From Desulfosporosinus sp. (GTDB lineage: Bacteria; Bacillota; Desulfitobacteriia; Desulfitobacteriales; Desulfitobacteriaceae), in assembly GCA_003513495.1 (NCBI GenBank), contig DOPM01000060.1:78298-142297 (forward strand): a DNA stretch of 64,000 nucleotides. Direction: 5' to 3'. Under the pieces are notes generated by a model that searched no databases, was not told where the DNA came from, and worked only from the letters and a program-made list of their open reading frames with translations. The position numbers were made by a program, and so were the translations under genes. Each line of letters starts with the position of its first letter. The first letter of the stretch is position 1. Below are positions 35,391 to 44,963 of this stretch, piece by piece.

Positions 35391-35455
35391 GAAACGCGGG
35401 GACAGGTGCACTGTTTCGCCGAAAAGGCGAAACAGTGCACCTGTCCCCGTGTTTC
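35391..35455. repeat. Long palindrome (30-bp arms), REP-like
   Basis: Left arm 35391-35420 and right arm 35426-35455 pair over 30 bp with one mismatch around a 5-base loop. The core includes GGGGACAGGTGCAC. There is no T run, and the shape differs from the terminators in this window. It looks like a mobile palindromic repeat; a related half-copy occurs at 39744-39752. Confidence 0.75.
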
Positions 35456-35473
35456 GTCTGATGAAATTCAAGT

Positions 35474-35535
35474 TTGACAATTAACTAAGTGTGGAGTAAT
35501 ATACTTCGTATGCGAAGTATTCGTATGCGAAGTAT
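35474..35535 (+). promoter_or_regulatory. marR promoter with overlapping tandem operators
   Basis: TTGACA (35474-35479) and TAATAT (35497-35502) are 17 bases apart. The dyad ATACTTCG-TATG-CGAAGTAT (35501-35520) overlaps the -10, and a second, shorter copy follows at 35519-35535. This is the arrangement expected for autorepression by the MarR protein encoded next. Confidence 0.75.
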
Positions 35536-35562
35536 ATGGATTGAACGATAGGGGATGAAGAT

Positions 35563-36009
35563 GTGGATACATTAAATCAAAGTGCCAAAGTCGCTAACCT
35601 CTTCCGGGAAGTTATGATGCTTTTCAGAAGCAGCATGAGCAAAGTGTTTGAGAATTCGGGTATAACTCCGCCGCAAGGCATGGTTCTCGGAATATTAAGC
35701 AAGGACAGAAAGCTTAAGATTTCCGAACTCAGCACAAAATTAAGTTTATCGAATAGTACGGTATCGGGCATAATCGACAGGCTTGAAAAGCAGGGCATGG
35801 TAGAACGAGTTAGAAGTGATACGGATCGAAGAGTAGTGTATGTAAGAATATCCCCAGAATTTAAGGAAATGCATCAATGCTTCCATAGTAAGTTTGAGCA
35901 GAATATTGAACATGTGATGAGTAAAGGTACTTCAGAGGATCTTCAAAAGGTATGCGAAGGATTGAGCACCCTTAAGAAACTGTTAAGGGACTATGACAAT
36001 AGAGATTAA
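35563..36009 (+). CDS. MarR family transcription regulator
   Basis: The 148-residue protein has the MarR winged helix: TPPQGMVLGIL, ISELSTKLSLSNSTVSGIID as recognition region and the wing VRSDTDRRVVYV. It starts at GTG behind AGGGGATG. It precedes the two ABC exporter genes by 23 bases and almost certainly represses that operon, lifting when a drug or lipid-like ligand binds. Tandem dyads over its promoter are the likely operators. Confidence 0.9.
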   Translation: MDTLNQSAKVANLFREVMMLFRSSMSKVFENSGITPPQGMVLGILSKDRKLKISELSTKLSLSNSTVSGIIDRLEKQGMVERVRSDTDRRVVYVRISPEFKEMHQCFHSKFEQNIEHVMSKGTSEDLQKVCEGLSTLKKLLRDYDNRD

Positions 36010-36032
36010 TAGCTATAACGGAGGTGATACCT

Positions 36033-37760
36033 ATGGTAAAGTTGTTTAGGTTACTAAAACCTTATACAGCATACATTTTTGCAATTGTCTCGCTGCTATT
36101 TATACAAGTGATTTCAGATCTCTATTTGCCGACGTTAATGGCAGACTTAGTCGACATAGGTATCGTCAATAAAGATATTAGCTATATCATTAGAATCGGT
36201 GGTTTTATGTTGCTCATAGCAGCAGGAGGAACATTATGCGCCATTCTAGCGACCTATTTATCATCAAAAACAGCCGTTGGCTTTGGGAAAATAGTACGAG
36301 AAAAGCTCTTTAGTAAAGTCGAAAGCTTCTCTCTTCGTGAATTTGACACATTTGGTACTGCCACACTGATTACGAGAACGACCAATGATGTGACTCAAAT
36401 ACAACAAGTGTCGGTTTTGATCCTAACTATGATGGTGACCGCCCCTTTAATGTCCATCGGCGGAATTGTGATGGCCTTGCGACAAGATGTCTCCTTAGCT
36501 TGGGTTCTTGTTGTTGTAATCCCAATATTATTTAGTATTATTGGCATAACATTGTTTAAAGGGTTGCCTTTATTTAAACTGATGCAGGAAAAGTTGGATA
36601 AATTAAATCTCGTGCTAAGGGAAAGCCTTACCGGTATACGGGTTATACGCGCGTTTAATCGGATTGATAAAGAAAAAGAACGATTTGATGATGCCAATGC
36701 TGATCTTATGAACAACGCTATTAAGATAAATCTAATTATGGCTGTCTTGATGCCGGTCATGATGCTGATCATGAACCTTACAACGGTAGCGCTTGTTTGG
36801 TTTGGGGCCCTCAGAATTGACTCAGGAGATATGCAGATCGGATCACTCATGGCCTTTATTCAATATGCAACCCAAATTCTATTCTCCTTATTGATGCTCG
36901 TCATGTTATTTATTATGATTCCTCGTGCTGAGGTTTCCGCCGTAAGGATTAATGAAGTACTCGAGACAGGATTGGACATTAAGGATCCCGAAACCCCAAA
37001 AATTGCCGATCAGAAAAGAGGGGTTGTTGAATTTCAAGACGTTTCCTTTCGCTACCCGGGCGCAGACCAACCCGCCATCACTAATATAACCTTTAGAGCG
37101 AAACCAGGGGAACTGACCGCAATTATTGGGGGGACTGGTTCAGGTAAAACAACCTTAGTCAATCTAATCGCACGTTTCTATGATGTAGAAAAGGGAAGGG
37201 TTTTAGTTGATGGGGTAGATGTCAGAGAAACGAGTCAGAAAGAACTACGTGCTAAGATAGGTTTTGCTCCTCAAAAGACGGTCCTTTTTTCAGGTGCGAT
37301 TGCAGAAAATATTCGCTATGGCAAGCAAGATGCCACTCTAGAAGAGATTAAGCATGCAGCGGATGTTGCTCAAGCTACTGAGTTTATCTCGGAATTAGAA
37401 GAGGGTTTTGAGCACACTATTGCCCAGGGTGGAACCAATCTTTCTGGAGGACAGAAGCAACGTCTATCCATTGCTCGAGCACTTGTGAGAAAACCTGAAA
37501 TCTACATTTTTGATGATAGTTTTTCTGCTTTGGATTTTAAAACGGATGCCAAACTCCGGGCGGCTTTAAGACCGGAAATTGCTGAGGCAACCGTATTCTT
37601 GATTGCTCAGAGTGTTTCAACGGTTAGGGATGCAGATAGAATTATAGTTTTAGATGACGGACAAATCGCGGGAATGGGAACCCATACAGAACTGTTAAAT
37701 ACTTGTGAGGTGTATCGTGAGCTCGTGGCTTCACAGCTCTCCGAGGAGGAACTAGGATGA
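36033..37760 (+). CDS. ABC exporter half-transporter, subunit 1
   Basis: This 575-residue protein has six membrane segments (residues 1-310) and a nucleotide-binding domain with Walker A GGTGSGKTT, signature LSGGQKQRLS and Walker B IFDDSFSALD. The catalytic Glu after Walker B is replaced by Asp, as in the degenerate-site subunit of heterodimeric multidrug exporters (LmrC/BmrC/TM287 type). The GTG at 36024 lies within the GGAGGTGA ribosome site, so the ATG at 36033 is the start. Its stop overlaps the start of subunit 2 (ATGA). Confidence 0.9.
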   Translation: MVKLFRLLKPYTAYIFAIVSLLFIQVISDLYLPTLMADLVDIGIVNKDISYIIRIGGFMLLIAAGGTLCAILATYLSSKTAVGFGKIVREKLFSKVESFSLREFDTFGTATLITRTTNDVTQIQQVSVLILTMMVTAPLMSIGGIVMALRQDVSLAWVLVVVIPILFSIIGITLFKGLPLFKLMQEKLDKLNLVLRESLTGIRVIRAFNRIDKEKERFDDANADLMNNAIKINLIMAVLMPVMMLIMNLTTVALVWFGALRIDSGDMQIGSLMAFIQYATQILFSLLMLVMLFIMIPRAEVSAVRINEVLETGLDIKDPETPKIADQKRGVVEFQDVSFRYPGADQPAITNITFRAKPGELTAIIGGTGSGKTTLVNLIARFYDVEKGRVLVDGVDVRETSQKELRAKIGFAPQKTVLFSGAIAENIRYGKQDATLEEIKHAADVAQATEFISELEEGFEHTIAQGGTNLSGGQKQRLSIARALVRKPEIYIFDDSFSALDFKTDAKLRAALRPEIAEATVFLIAQSVSTVRDADRIIVLDDGQIAGMGTHTELLNTCEVYRELVASQLSEEELG

Positions 37761-39657
37761 GTGAAGAACGTAGTACCAAAAAGGATAAGGGTTTTTCCGG
37801 CGGTGGACCGGGAGGAGGTCCTATGGGAGCCTTTGGGAAACCGGTCGTAAAAGCCAAGGATTTCAAGGGAACCTTTTATAGGTTGCTGAATTATCTAAAG
37901 CCCCAGAGAACTAAATTTCTCATTGTTTTTCTATTCGCAGGCTTGAGTACGATTTTTAGTATTCTGGGTCCGAAAATTATGGGGAAAGGGATCACTAAAA
38001 TTGGAGAAGGCTTTGGCGCAAAAATGATGGCGGTTCAGATGGGTAAGCCTGTTCCATCCTTAGATTTTGCCTATATTGGGAATATCGTACTAATCCTTAT
38101 CGGACTATATCTCATCAGTGCCGCATTTGGTTATGTGCAGCAGTATATTATGGCTGGAGTTGCCCAGAAAACGGTTTACAAGTTGCGCAAGGAAGTGGAT
38201 GAGAAGCTTGCTAATTTACCGCTAAAGTTCTTTGATTCCAGGACTCATGGTGAGATTTTAAGTCGTGTTACCAACGACATTGACAATATTTCTACGACCC
38301 TGCAGCAAAGTCTCACCCAACTCATAACCGCGATTGTCACCCTGATTGGGGTTATCGTTATGATGTTGTCGATTAGTCCTTTACTAACTTTGATTGTCAT
38401 TTTAACCCTGCCACTTTATATGATTGTTACTATTAGCATCGCCAAACGCTCGCAAAAACAGTTTGCGGCTCAACAAAAATCCCTGGGTGAACTTAATGGA
38501 CATGTTGAAGAAATGTATGCCGGTCACAAACTCGTTAAGGCCTACGGGCGTGAAGGTGAATCCATAGCAACCTTTAACTTGATCAATGAAAAACTCTATA
38601 CAGCCGGCTATAAAGCCCAGTTTATTTCGGGCATCATTATGCCACTGATGAGATTGGTCAGCAACTTAGGCTATGTGATTATTTGCGTCGTTGGTGGTGT
38701 TTTTGCAACTAGAGGACTGATACCATTGGAGATATTCTAGCCTTTATTCAATACTCCAGACAATTTACCCAGCCAATTGTTCAAACCGCCAATATCGCCA
38801 ACATCTTTCAATCAACGGTTGCCTCTGCTGAACGTGTCTTTGAACTACTTGATGAGGTCGAAGAAGTACCAGACTCTACTGATGCAAAGGTGATAGTTTT
38901 TCCTAAGGGGAATGTACGATTTGAAAACGTGGATTTTAGCTACAAAGAAGAAGACCCACTCATTAAGGCAATCAATCTAGATGTCAAACAAGGTCATACC
39001 ATTGCTATCGTTGGGCCGACGGGGGCTGGCAAAACAACACTGGTTAATCTATTAATGCGTTTCTATGAAATAAATGCGGGGAGAATAACGATTGATAGAG
39101 TGGACATCAGAGACATAAAGCGTGGTGCTCTACGCAGTATGTTCGGTATGGTTCTTCAAGAGACCTGGCTGTTTAATGGTACAATCCTTGAGAATATTGC
39201 CTACGGACGTGAAGGAGCCACTGAAGAAGAAGTAATTCAAGCTTCAAAAGCCGCTCATGCCCATCATTTTATCAAGACACTCCCTGAGGGCTATCATACA
39301 ATACTAAATGAAGAAGCCTCGAATATTTCTCAAGGACAGAAACAGCTGCTCACCATTGCTCGGGCGATCCTAGCGGATCCGGCTATCTTAATTCTTGACG
39401 AAGCAACAAGTAGTGTTGACTCAAGAACTGAGGTCTTTATCCAAAAAGCGATGACCGAGCTGATGAAGGGAAGAACAAGCTTTGTTATTGCCCATAGGCT
39501 CTCTACCATTAGAGATGCAGATTTGATCCTTGTGATGAATCAGGGGAGGATTATTGAAATGGGTAACCATAAGGATCTGCTTGACCGGAATGGTTTCTAT
39601 GCGGATCTTTATAACAGTCAGTTTAGCGGAGCTAATTTAGATTTTGAGGTGATTTAA
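37757..39657 (+). pseudogene. ABC exporter half-transporter, subunit 2, interrupted by a frameshift
   Basis: The first frame (37757-38740) codes for the membrane domain and stops soon after GGVFATRGLI. The next frame continues without loss as IGDILAFIQYSRQFTQP and runs through the linker and nucleotide-binding domain to 39657. One base is missing near 38722 (CTGATACC where CTGATAACC is expected). The domain has Walker A GPTGAGKTT, the degenerate signature ISQGQ and a canonical ILDEATSSVD, complementing subunit 1. It could be a true pseudogene, a sequencing error or, less likely, recoding. Otherwise all motifs are intact. Confidence 0.85.
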
Positions 39658-39677
39658 AGTACTCGAGCGGAACATGA

Positions 39678-39726
39678 GGGACGGGGTTGTTGACACCATT
39701 TATAAATGGTTCAACAACCTCGTCCC
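39678..39726. repeat. Palindromic repeat element
   Basis: GGGACG...GGTTGTTG pairs with CAACAACC...CGTCCC, with inner ACCATTT/AAATGGT. A fragment resembling the 35391 palindrome (GGACAGGTGC) follows at about 39744-39753. It lies 20 bases after the exporter operon and cuts into the gene remnant on the other strand. Confidence 0.65.
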
Positions 39727-39893
39727 CTTGTCATCTTGTAAACGCGGACAGGTGCTTCGATTCGCTCCAAGCGGGTAGTAATTTTAGGGAAATTCTGATC
39801 TATCGTCGTAAATCGTCCATCGTGATCTTTAAGTTTGCCGCCGATTTCAGCAAGATGCTTGAGAACTGCTTCTTGGAATTTGTCGTTATCCAC
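39711..39893 (-). pseudogene. Small gene truncated by the palindromic repeat
   Basis: On the minus strand an AAGGAGGGG site 8 bases before a GTG (39893) starts a well-formed frame: DNDKFQEAVLKHLAEIGG, then HDGRFTTID and RLERIE. The heptad-like pattern resembles a family of short coiled-coil proteins of unknown role. After RLERIE the frame enters the repeat sequence and ends in a nonsense tail (VYKMTRGRGC). The gene has lost its 3' part to the repeat insertion. Confidence 0.55.
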
Positions 39894-40109
39894 TTGATAT
39901 TCCCCTCCTTTGTAAATTATTTCATAACCACCCACTACTAAATAAGATGATGAAAGGGTGAAAGGGGGACGACCTGAAGAGTCCCATATAAAATATGTTG
40001 CCATCAAGATCAAACTGCGCTATACTTTAAACAAAATCATTGGTACACAAACAATTGACACACAATTGATTTCCTTACCAACGAACAAGTACTAAAACGA
40101 GGTGAGATA

Positions 40110-40547
40110 ATGGTCGCATCAAATGACAACAGCAGAAGTCCGTCAAAATATATATGCTACAAACTGAGTCGCGTGATGCGGAAGGTTCACCGCTATTACG
40201 AGAGCAATCTTTCACAGTATGGAATTACTCCGTCACAATTCTATGTACTGAGTGCAGTGTGGGAAAGAGATGGCTTAAAATTTAAGGACCTTGCGAAAAG
40301 TTTGGACATGGATGGATCAACCCTTACTTCCATCTTAGATCGCATGGAGCGCCTGGATTTAGTGGAGAGGAGAAATGACCCGGAAGACAGACGTTCCCTC
40401 TTGGTATTTCTAACGGAAAAAGCCAAGCAAAAAATTTCTGAAATAGCCCACCTAGCCGAGGGGCTTGATCAAGAAATTAAGGAACGTTTTTCGGATGAGG
40501 AGTTTGCTACCTTCGAGAAAGTTTTAGAAAAGTTCTCTCAGGAATAA
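40110..40547 (+). CDS. MarR family transcription regulator
   Basis: This 145-residue winged-helix protein has TPSQFYVLSAVWERDG, LAKSLDMDGSTLTSILDRM as recognition helix region and the wing RRNDPEDRRSLLV. The ATG lies behind ACGAGGTGAG. It lies 119 bases upstream of the redox operon on the same strand and is its likely regulator. The repeated CAATTG in the upstream spacer (40053-40068) could be its operator, though this is weak. Confidence 0.88.
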   Translation: MVASNDNSRSPSKYICYKLSRVMRKVHRYYESNLSQYGITPSQFYVLSAVWERDGLKFKDLAKSLDMDGSTLTSILDRMERLDLVERRNDPEDRRSLLVFLTEKAKQKISEIAHLAEGLDQEIKERFSDEEFATFEKVLEKFSQE

Positions 40548-40666
40548 AGCGTCAGCTTTTCTAAAACTGTATTTACATTTGTGACAAGGGGGGATGAAAA
40601 AAATTTTACATAAAAATAATTGAATATTCAGACCTCATTTGGTGCGTGAAGAGGGAGGATTGCCGG

Positions 40667-42913
40667 GTGAATGATTGGAAAAAAACCAGTTGTGTACTAT
40701 GTGCTCAAAATTGTGGTTTAGAGGTTCAAGTGGAGAATAATCGGATAATGAAGGTCAGACCCGATAAGGACAATCCCCGAAGTCAAGGATATGCTTGTCG
40801 GAAAGGACTTAATATTGCCTATTACCAGCATCATGCTCAGCGATTAACCCATCCCCTAAAAAAGGTGGGTCAAGATTTTGTACCCATCACCTGGGATCAG
40901 GCCCTGACTGAGATAGCAGAGAAACTCAGTACTATTATCGCGGAACATGGACCCCGTTCACTGGCCGTAATGGGACTTGGCGGTTTGGGCGGCCATACTG
41001 AAGCAGTTTTCGGACTTCGCGTACTTCGAGCCCTGGGCTCTCAGTATTACTATAATGCCTTGGCCGGAGAACTGACGGGTTTGTATTGGGGATACGGACG
41101 AACGGTGGGAAGGCAGTACAATGCGACCATTCCCGACCACCATCATACGGATATGTTGGTTGCCATTGGTTGGAACGGATGGATGAGCCATCAAATTCCC
41201 CAGGCCAGACGGATACTTGACCAGATAGCTAAGGATCCTGAGAAACTCCTGGTGGTTATCGATCCACGCCGATCGGAAACGGCGGAAAGGGCAGATATTC
41301 ATCTGGCTTTGCGTCCGGGCACAGATGCACTCCTGACACGAGCTATGATCGCGATCATACTTCAGGAAGGCTGGCATAACAAAGAGTATATTGATCGTTA
41401 TGTGAGTCAGTTTGATCAGATTAGCCCTTGGTTTATGGAGTTTAATGCTCGTGAGGCCTGTAAGGTTTGTGAACTTGACTTTGATCAGGTTAGAGAGGTG
41501 TCACGCCTCTTCGCAACCCGAAAATCCTCCCTCCACCCTGATCTTGGTGTACTCATGGGCCGGCATAGTACATTGACTACCTATCTAGAAATTATTTTGC
41601 TCACAGTTTGTGGCAGGCTGGGTGTACCCGGCGGAAACGTGATTCCAGGTTGTCTGATGCCTATGGGCTCCCACAGCGATGAGAGAAATTCTAAGTTCTG
41701 GCGTACAGTTGCTACCGATTTTCCTGCTATCATGGGTATGTACCCGCCGAATGTGATGCCGGAGGAAATTAGAAACGACCACCCAGAGCGACTGCGTGCA
41801 GTGCTCATCAGTTCGAGTAACCCCTTACGTTCCTTTGCTGATACAACAGCCTACGAAGAAGCCTTCTCCAAGCTGGATCTTTTGGTTACTGTGGAAATCG
41901 CTATGTCTGAGACAGCTAGGACGTCAGATTATGTTCTCCCTGATCTATCAGCCTATGAACGCTGGGATACAACTTATTTTTCCTGGGATTACCCGGAAAT
42001 TTACTGCCAGATGCGTCAGCCCGTCGTGAAGGGTGTGGGCGAAGGCATGGAGGGGAGCGAGATTTGGACCCGGCTTGCCGATAAATTAGGGATGATTCCG
42101 GAGATTCCAGAGTCGTTGTATGAGGCAGCGGAGAAATCCCGTCTGGAATATGGTCAGGCGTTGTTCACTTATGTCAAATCCAATCCAAAGAACTCTGCGG
42201 CACTACCCTTTATTGTGGCTAAAACCTTAGGAAGAGAATTGGGCTCAGTAAACCTGGCCTGGATGTGGTTTTTACTTCAGACGGTCCCTAAGGATTTTCG
42301 TGAAAATGCAGCTCGGGCAGGCTTTACACCAGGTCCAATGATGGGGGATGAAATCTTCCAGGCCCTCGTGGATCACCCAGAAGGTATGTGGATTGGGTAT
42401 GTTGACCCGGATAACAACTTGGCTAACCTGCGTACGGAGGATAAACGAATCAATCTGTACATTCCGGAAGTAGAGGAATGGGTCTACAGTATTACCCCAG
42501 AGTCGGAATCAGAACAATTACAAGCTGATGAAGCTTATCCCTTTATTCTCATGGCCGGAAGACATATGGATATGAATGCCAATACCCTGATGCGTAATCC
42601 TGAGTGGAACAAAGGGCGTCGCGCCTGCACCCTGGCTATGCACCCAGATGATGCGGTCAGGCTTGGCCTTAATGATCAACAGATTGTTCGAGTAACGACT
42701 GAGGTAGGGTCTGTGGATATCGAACTGGAGATAACTTCAGCCGCCAGACCCGGAACTATCATCATTCCCCATGGTTTTGGGCTTTCCTATAATGACGAGG
42801 AATATGGGGCTAATGTCAATCGGTTAACCAAGAAGACGCATCGAGACGCCATCGCTGGTACTCCATTACACCGGTATGTCCGCTGTCGAGTCGAAAATAT
42901 ATTATACGAGTAA
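40667..42913 (+). CDS. Molybdopterin oxidoreductase (DMSO reductase superfamily)
   Basis: The 748-residue catalytic subunit begins with a [4Fe-4S] motif (CVLCAQNC then C in GYACRKG) and continues through the bis-molybdopterin domains (GLGGLGGHTEA, VIDPRRSETAERADIHL, DYVLPDLSAYER) to the C-terminal dinucleotide-binding domain (HMDMNANTLMRNPEWN). There is no Tat signal, so it acts in the cytoplasm. The substrate cannot be told. The GTG at 40646 precedes the GAGGGAGG ribosome site; the GTG at 40667, 7 bases after it, is the better start. The gene leads an operon with an OYE-type flavoprotein and a ferredoxin-domain protein. Confidence 0.9.
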   Translation: MNDWKKTSCVLCAQNCGLEVQVENNRIMKVRPDKDNPRSQGYACRKGLNIAYYQHHAQRLTHPLKKVGQDFVPITWDQALTEIAEKLSTIIAEHGPRSLAVMGLGGLGGHTEAVFGLRVLRALGSQYYYNALAGELTGLYWGYGRTVGRQYNATIPDHHHTDMLVAIGWNGWMSHQIPQARRILDQIAKDPEKLLVVIDPRRSETAERADIHLALRPGTDALLTRAMIAIILQEGWHNKEYIDRYVSQFDQISPWFMEFNAREACKVCELDFDQVREVSRLFATRKSSLHPDLGVLMGRHSTLTTYLEIILLTVCGRLGVPGGNVIPGCLMPMGSHSDERNSKFWRTVATDFPAIMGMYPPNVMPEEIRNDHPERLRAVLISSSNPLRSFADTTAYEEAFSKLDLLVTVEIAMSETARTSDYVLPDLSAYERWDTTYFSWDYPEIYCQMRQPVVKGVGEGMEGSEIWTRLADKLGMIPEIPESLYEAAEKSRLEYGQALFTYVKSNPKNSAALPFIVAKTLGRELGSVNLAWMWFLLQTVPKDFRENAARAGFTPGPMMGDEIFQALVDHPEGMWIGYVDPDNNLANLRTEDKRINLYIPEVEEWVYSITPESESEQLQADEAYPFILMAGRHMDMNANTLMRNPEWNKGRRACTLAMHPDDAVRLGLNDQQIVRVTTEVGSVDIELEITSAARPGTIIIPHGFGLSYNDEEYGANVNRLTKKTHRDAIAGTPLHRYVRCRVENILYE

Positions 42914-42948
42914 ATCTAAGTTAATTGAAAGAGGAGGTTTTACTTAGT

Positions 42949-44961
42949 ATGTCAATTCTTTTTTCACCTGCTCAAATCGGTACACTTCAGCTTCGTAACC
43001 GCATAGTAATGACCCCTATGCATCTAGGATATAGCCCTATGGGAGAAGTAAATGATCAACTAATCGAGTTTTACCGAGCACGAGCCCGAGGGGGAGCGGG
43101 TCTGATCGTTGTAGGTGGGTGCGGCATCGACCGAATCGGAAATGCTTTCGGAATGACTCGGCTTGATGAGGATCACTTCATCCCTGGACTTCGCCGTTTA
43201 GTCGATGCTATTCATGCTGAAGGGGCAAAAGTTGTACCTCAGCTTTATCAGGCGGGGAGATATGCTCATTCTGCTTTAACGGGTCAACCAGCTGTGGCAC
43301 CTTCTGCGATCCCTTCCAGATTGACAAGGGAAACTCCCGAGGAGTTAACAGAAGAAAAAATCAAGGAAGTAGTCGCTTCTTTTGCCAGCGCTGCAAAAAG
43401 AGCTCAAACAGCAGGGTTTGACGGAGTTGAGATAATTGCCAGCGCAGGCTATCTAATTTCTCAATTTCTTTCTCCTGTTACCAATCAACGTACGGACCGC
43501 TATGGTGGTGACCTTCAGAGCCGAATGACCTTTGGACTTGAAGTGGTAGAGGCTGTACGTGAAGCAGTCGGACCAGAGTTTCCGATCATCGTTCGAGTGG
43601 CAGGGAATGACTTTGTTCCGGGCAGCCACACGAACACAGAATCTCGAGCTTTCTGTCAAGCTTTAGAAAAGGCCGGTGTTAACGCCCTCAATGTAACCGG
43701 CGGGTGGCATGAAACTCAGGTTCCTCAGCTTACTATGAATGTACCTCCAGGAGCTTATGCCTACCTGGCACATGGAATCAAAACGGCAGTTTCTATTCCT
43801 GTCATAGCGTGTAATCGGATCAACACTCCTGAATTAGCAGAGGGCATCTTAGAAGAGGGATTAGCAGACTTTATCGGGATGGCACGTCCCCTATTGGCGG
43901 ATCCAGAACTGCCTATAAAAGCTATGAGTGGTCAATCAGAACGTATTCGCCCTTGCATTGGATGTAATCAAGGTTGTCTAGACCATATATTTCGCCTAAA
44001 ACCAGTAAGCTGTTTAGTTAATGCTGAGGCAGGCCGGGAGGCAGAACTGGGGCCAATCAGCCAAACTGCGGAACCTCAACAGATACTCGTGATTGGGGCT
44101 GGCGCCGCAGGGATGGAATTTGCAAGAGTCGCAGCCTTGCGAGGACATAAGGTTACCATTTGGGAAGAGAGTGAACAGACGGGGGGACAATTAGCCCTGG
44201 CAGCAGCTCCTCCCGGAAGGCAAGATTTCTTATACTTTGCTAACTACTTAGCCAATGCTTGTCGGGAACTAGGGGTAAAGATTCAGTATAATATCAAAGC
44301 TGCTCCGGACATGATTTTGACCGCTGTACAAAAGGGAGAGTTTAATAGAGTCGTACTTGCAACTGGAGCTCGACCCATCACACCGACTATCAAAATTGAA
44401 GAAGGGGTAGAGGTAGTTCAGGCTTGGGATGTATTATTAGGTCGGAAAAAAACGGGGCAAAACGTCATTATCGTCGGTGGTGGAGCTGTGGGTGTGGATA
44501 CTGCTCTGCTCTTAGCGGAAACGGGTACAATTGATAATCAAACCTTAAGATTCCTCATGTTACAGCAAGCAGAAACGGATCAAGAACTACATCGCTTATT
44601 GACACAGGGAACAAAAAAGATTACTGTTTTAGAAATGGCCAAAGAAATCGGACGAGATATTGGTCCTAGTACCAAATGGTCTATGTTAGCAGATTTGAAG
44701 CGCTACAAGGTGAATTGTCTGAGCAAACATACTGTACTTGAAATTCGCTCGGGCGGTGTTCTGGTAGAGAGTGCCAATGATGGTGTTCAGACAGTTATTC
44801 CAGCCGATACGGTGGTTTTAGCAGTAGGTTCTTATTCTCACAATGAACTCTTCAATGCACTCCAAGGTAAGTTAGAGAATTTAAGCACGATCGGAGATGC
44901 AGTTAAACCGCGCAAAGTTCTTGACGCAGTTCATGAGGCTTATGCTGAGGGGAGGAAATAA
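42949..44961 (+). CDS. OYE-type NADH:flavin oxidoreductase with Fe-S and FAD/NAD domains
   Basis: This 670-residue enzyme is built like 2,4-dienoyl-CoA reductase or enoate reductase. Residues 1-340 form an OYE FMN barrel (LRNRIVMTPMH, VPQLYQAGRYAH, IASAGYLISQFLSPVTNQR). A [4Fe-4S] Cys cluster follows (CIGCNQGC and a later C). Then come FAD and NAD(H) Rossmann domains (VIGAGAAGMEFA, IIVGGGAVGVDTAL). It should reduce activated C=C bonds or act as trimethylamine-type dehydrogenase. The frame opens at TTG 42925, but the ATG at 42949 follows GAGGAGG properly. Position between the molybdoenzyme and the ferredoxin-like protein suggests shared electron transfer. Confidence 0.9.
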   Translation: MSILFSPAQIGTLQLRNRIVMTPMHLGYSPMGEVNDQLIEFYRARARGGAGLIVVGGCGIDRIGNAFGMTRLDEDHFIPGLRRLVDAIHAEGAKVVPQLYQAGRYAHSALTGQPAVAPSAIPSRLTRETPEELTEEKIKEVVASFASAAKRAQTAGFDGVEIIASAGYLISQFLSPVTNQRTDRYGGDLQSRMTFGLEVVEAVREAVGPEFPIIVRVAGNDFVPGSHTNTESRAFCQALEKAGVNALNVTGGWHETQVPQLTMNVPPGAYAYLAHGIKTAVSIPVIACNRINTPELAEGILEEGLADFIGMARPLLADPELPIKAMSGQSERIRPCIGCNQGCLDHIFRLKPVSCLVNAEAGREAELGPISQTAEPQQILVIGAGAAGMEFARVAALRGHKVTIWEESEQTGGQLALAAAPPGRQDFLYFANYLANACRELGVKIQYNIKAAPDMILTAVQKGEFNRVVLATGARPITPTIKIEEGVEVVQAWDVLLGRKKTGQNVIIVGGGAVGVDTALLLAETGTIDNQTLRFLMLQQAETDQELHRLLTQGTKKITVLEMAKEIGRDIGPSTKWSMLADLKRYKVNCLSKHTVLEIRSGGVLVESANDGVQTVIPADTVVLAVGSYSHNELFNALQGKLENLSTIGDAVKPRKVLDAVHEAYAEGRK

Positions 44962-44963
44962 AT

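Noticed and set aside
35501..35535. Resemblance of ATACTTCGTATG repeats to loxP-type recombination arms
   Set aside because: The spacing and symmetry differ from loxP and the dyad overlaps a consensus promoter before a MarR gene, so an operator is the simpler reading.
38700..38760. Programmed frameshift in the ABC exporter
   Set aside because: No slippery run or stimulatory structure is visible at CTGATACC; a lost base or sequencing error is more likely.
40572..40617. TTTACA repeats upstream of the molybdopterin enzyme as a fourth enhancer of the sigma-54 regulon
   Set aside because: The two half-sites are 34 bases apart rather than 21 and no -24/-12 element follows.
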